Positions 5,151-5,699 of a stretch of 5,699 nt of DNA are shown here, in pieces. Every line of letters starts with the position of its first letter. The first letter of the stretch is position 1. A program made the position numbers and the translations under genes. Where the stretch lies: NCBI GenBank assembly GCA_021325695.1, contig JAJTCR010000113.1, positions 1-5,699 on the forward strand. The letters run 5' to 3'. This DNA comes from Steroidobacteraceae bacterium. GTDB lineage: Bacteria; Pseudomonadota; Gammaproteobacteria; Steroidobacterales; Steroidobacteraceae. The notes beneath the pieces were generated by a model. That model did not search any database, was not told the DNA's origin, and saw only the letters and a list, made by a program, of their open reading frames with translations.

Positions 5151-5699
5151 GTGGCAACGGGCAAGCGCATCGTGAGGGCGGCCGCGCAGGACGGCGTGGC
5201 GGTGGCAGGCGCGGAGGCGCCCGCAAAGGCATCGGAACTGCGCTCGGAAGTGCAGGAGTTCAAGCGGCGCCGCATCCTCGAGGAAGCGCGTGAACTGTTC
5301 TTCGCGCAGGGTTACGAGTCGACCACGCTCGACGCCATCGCCGAGTCGCTCAACGTCACCAAGCCGTTCCTGTATTCGTACTTTCGCAACAAGAGCGAAA
5401 TCCTCAACGCGATCTGCGAGATCGGCATCACCGAATCGATCGCAGCCCAGGAGGACGTGCTCGCGATGCCGATCCCGGCGTCGGAGAAGCTGCGGCTGAT
5501 CGTCGAGCGCGTGACGACGATCGTGATCCGCGACCAGAAGTACGTCGTGGTATACAACCGGGAAGAGAAGAACCTGGAGCCCGCCGAGCAGAAGGCGCTG
5601 CTCGACCTGCGCAAGACCTTCGACCAGAAGCTCGCCCGCCTGCTCGAGGAGGGCACCGCGGCCGGCGAATTCGAGGTCGACAATCCGCGCATGCTGGCG
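5151..5699 (+). CDS. TetR/AcrR-family transcriptional regulator (3' end off window)
   Basis: The visible 183 residues begin at GTG 5151 and run without a stop to the right edge. The DNA-binding domain spans about residues 38-86: RRRILEEARELFFAQGYEST, then TLDAIAESLNV and the recognition helix region TKPFLYSYFRNKSEI, which closely fits the TetR N-terminal pattern. Beyond it lies part of the helical ligand-binding and dimerisation domain. About 35 residues rich in Ala precede the domain, longer than the usual 5-15, so a later GTG (for example codon 8) is possible; no in-frame ATG occurs before the domain. GGGAG at 5136-5140 overlaps the end of the ligase gene, ten bases ahead. It sits 6 bases after the ligase stop, so co-transcription and autoregulation through the palindrome near 3419 are likely. 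The inducer is probably a pathway acyl-CoA or acid (inference). Confidence 0.92.
   Translation, partial: MATGKRIVRAAAQDGVAVAGAEAPAKASELRSEVQEFKRRRILEEARELFFAQGYESTTLDAIAESLNVTKPFLYSYFRNKSEILNAICEIGITESIAAQEDVLAMPIPASEKLRLIVERVTTIVIRDQKYVVVYNREEKNLEPAEQKALLDLRKTFDQKLARLLEEGTAAGEFEVDNPRMLA

Noticed and set aside
4406..5293. A plus-strand frame across the end of the ligase and the start of tetR
   Set aside because: It is a shifted-frame shadow of two genes with clear motifs, with low-complexity Arg/Gly-rich translation.
5312..5692. A minus-strand frame of 126 codons opposite tetR
   Set aside because: It is Ser-rich, lacks recognisable motifs and is antisense to a clear TetR helix-turn-helix protein.

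Overview
The window is GC-rich, densely coded bacterial DNA. High GC with G/C-biased third codon positions, short Shine-Dalgarno-led gaps and tightly packed operons fit a high-GC proteobacterium, possibly a beta- or gammaproteobacterium. That placement is a guess from style and protein flavour, not from a marker gene. No rRNA, tRNA, CRISPR array, insertion sequence or phage gene was seen.

Layout, left to right. (1) Positions 1-1067, plus strand: the C-terminal part of the large, substrate-binding subunit of a coenzyme B12-dependent acyl-CoA mutase, then its separate small cobalamin-binding subunit 25 bases later. (2) 1068-1196: a convergent intergenic gap with two inverted repeats. (3) 1197-3321, minus strand: a two-gene operon read leftwards, with a maleylacetate-reductase-like 'iron-containing' alcohol dehydrogenase first and a MeaB/ArgK-type G-protein chaperone for B12 mutases second; one base separates the stop and start. 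(4) 3322-3491: a divergent control region, much richer in A+T than its surroundings, with a good leftward promoter match and a perfect 10-base palindrome that looks like an operator. (5) 3492-5699, plus strand: a CaiC-like AMP-forming acyl-CoA ligase followed 6 bases later by a TetR-family regulator that runs off the right edge.

Taken together this looks like a self-contained catabolic island for a carboxylic acid. The ligase would make the CoA thioester, the two-subunit B12 mutase would rearrange its carbon skeleton, the MeaB protein would load and protect the mutase cofactor, the dehydrogenase would carry out a redox step on a hydroxy or oxo intermediate, and TetR would control the divergent promoters. 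The logic resembles known isobutyryl-CoA, 2-hydroxyisobutyryl-CoA and pivalyl-CoA mutase modules, but the substrate cannot be read here because the substrate-contacting part of the large subunit lies left of the window. Unusual points are a degenerate second cobalamin motif in the small subunit, a rearranged metal-ligand motif in the dehydrogenase, and a mutase chaperone placed in the dehydrogenase operon rather than the mutase operon.
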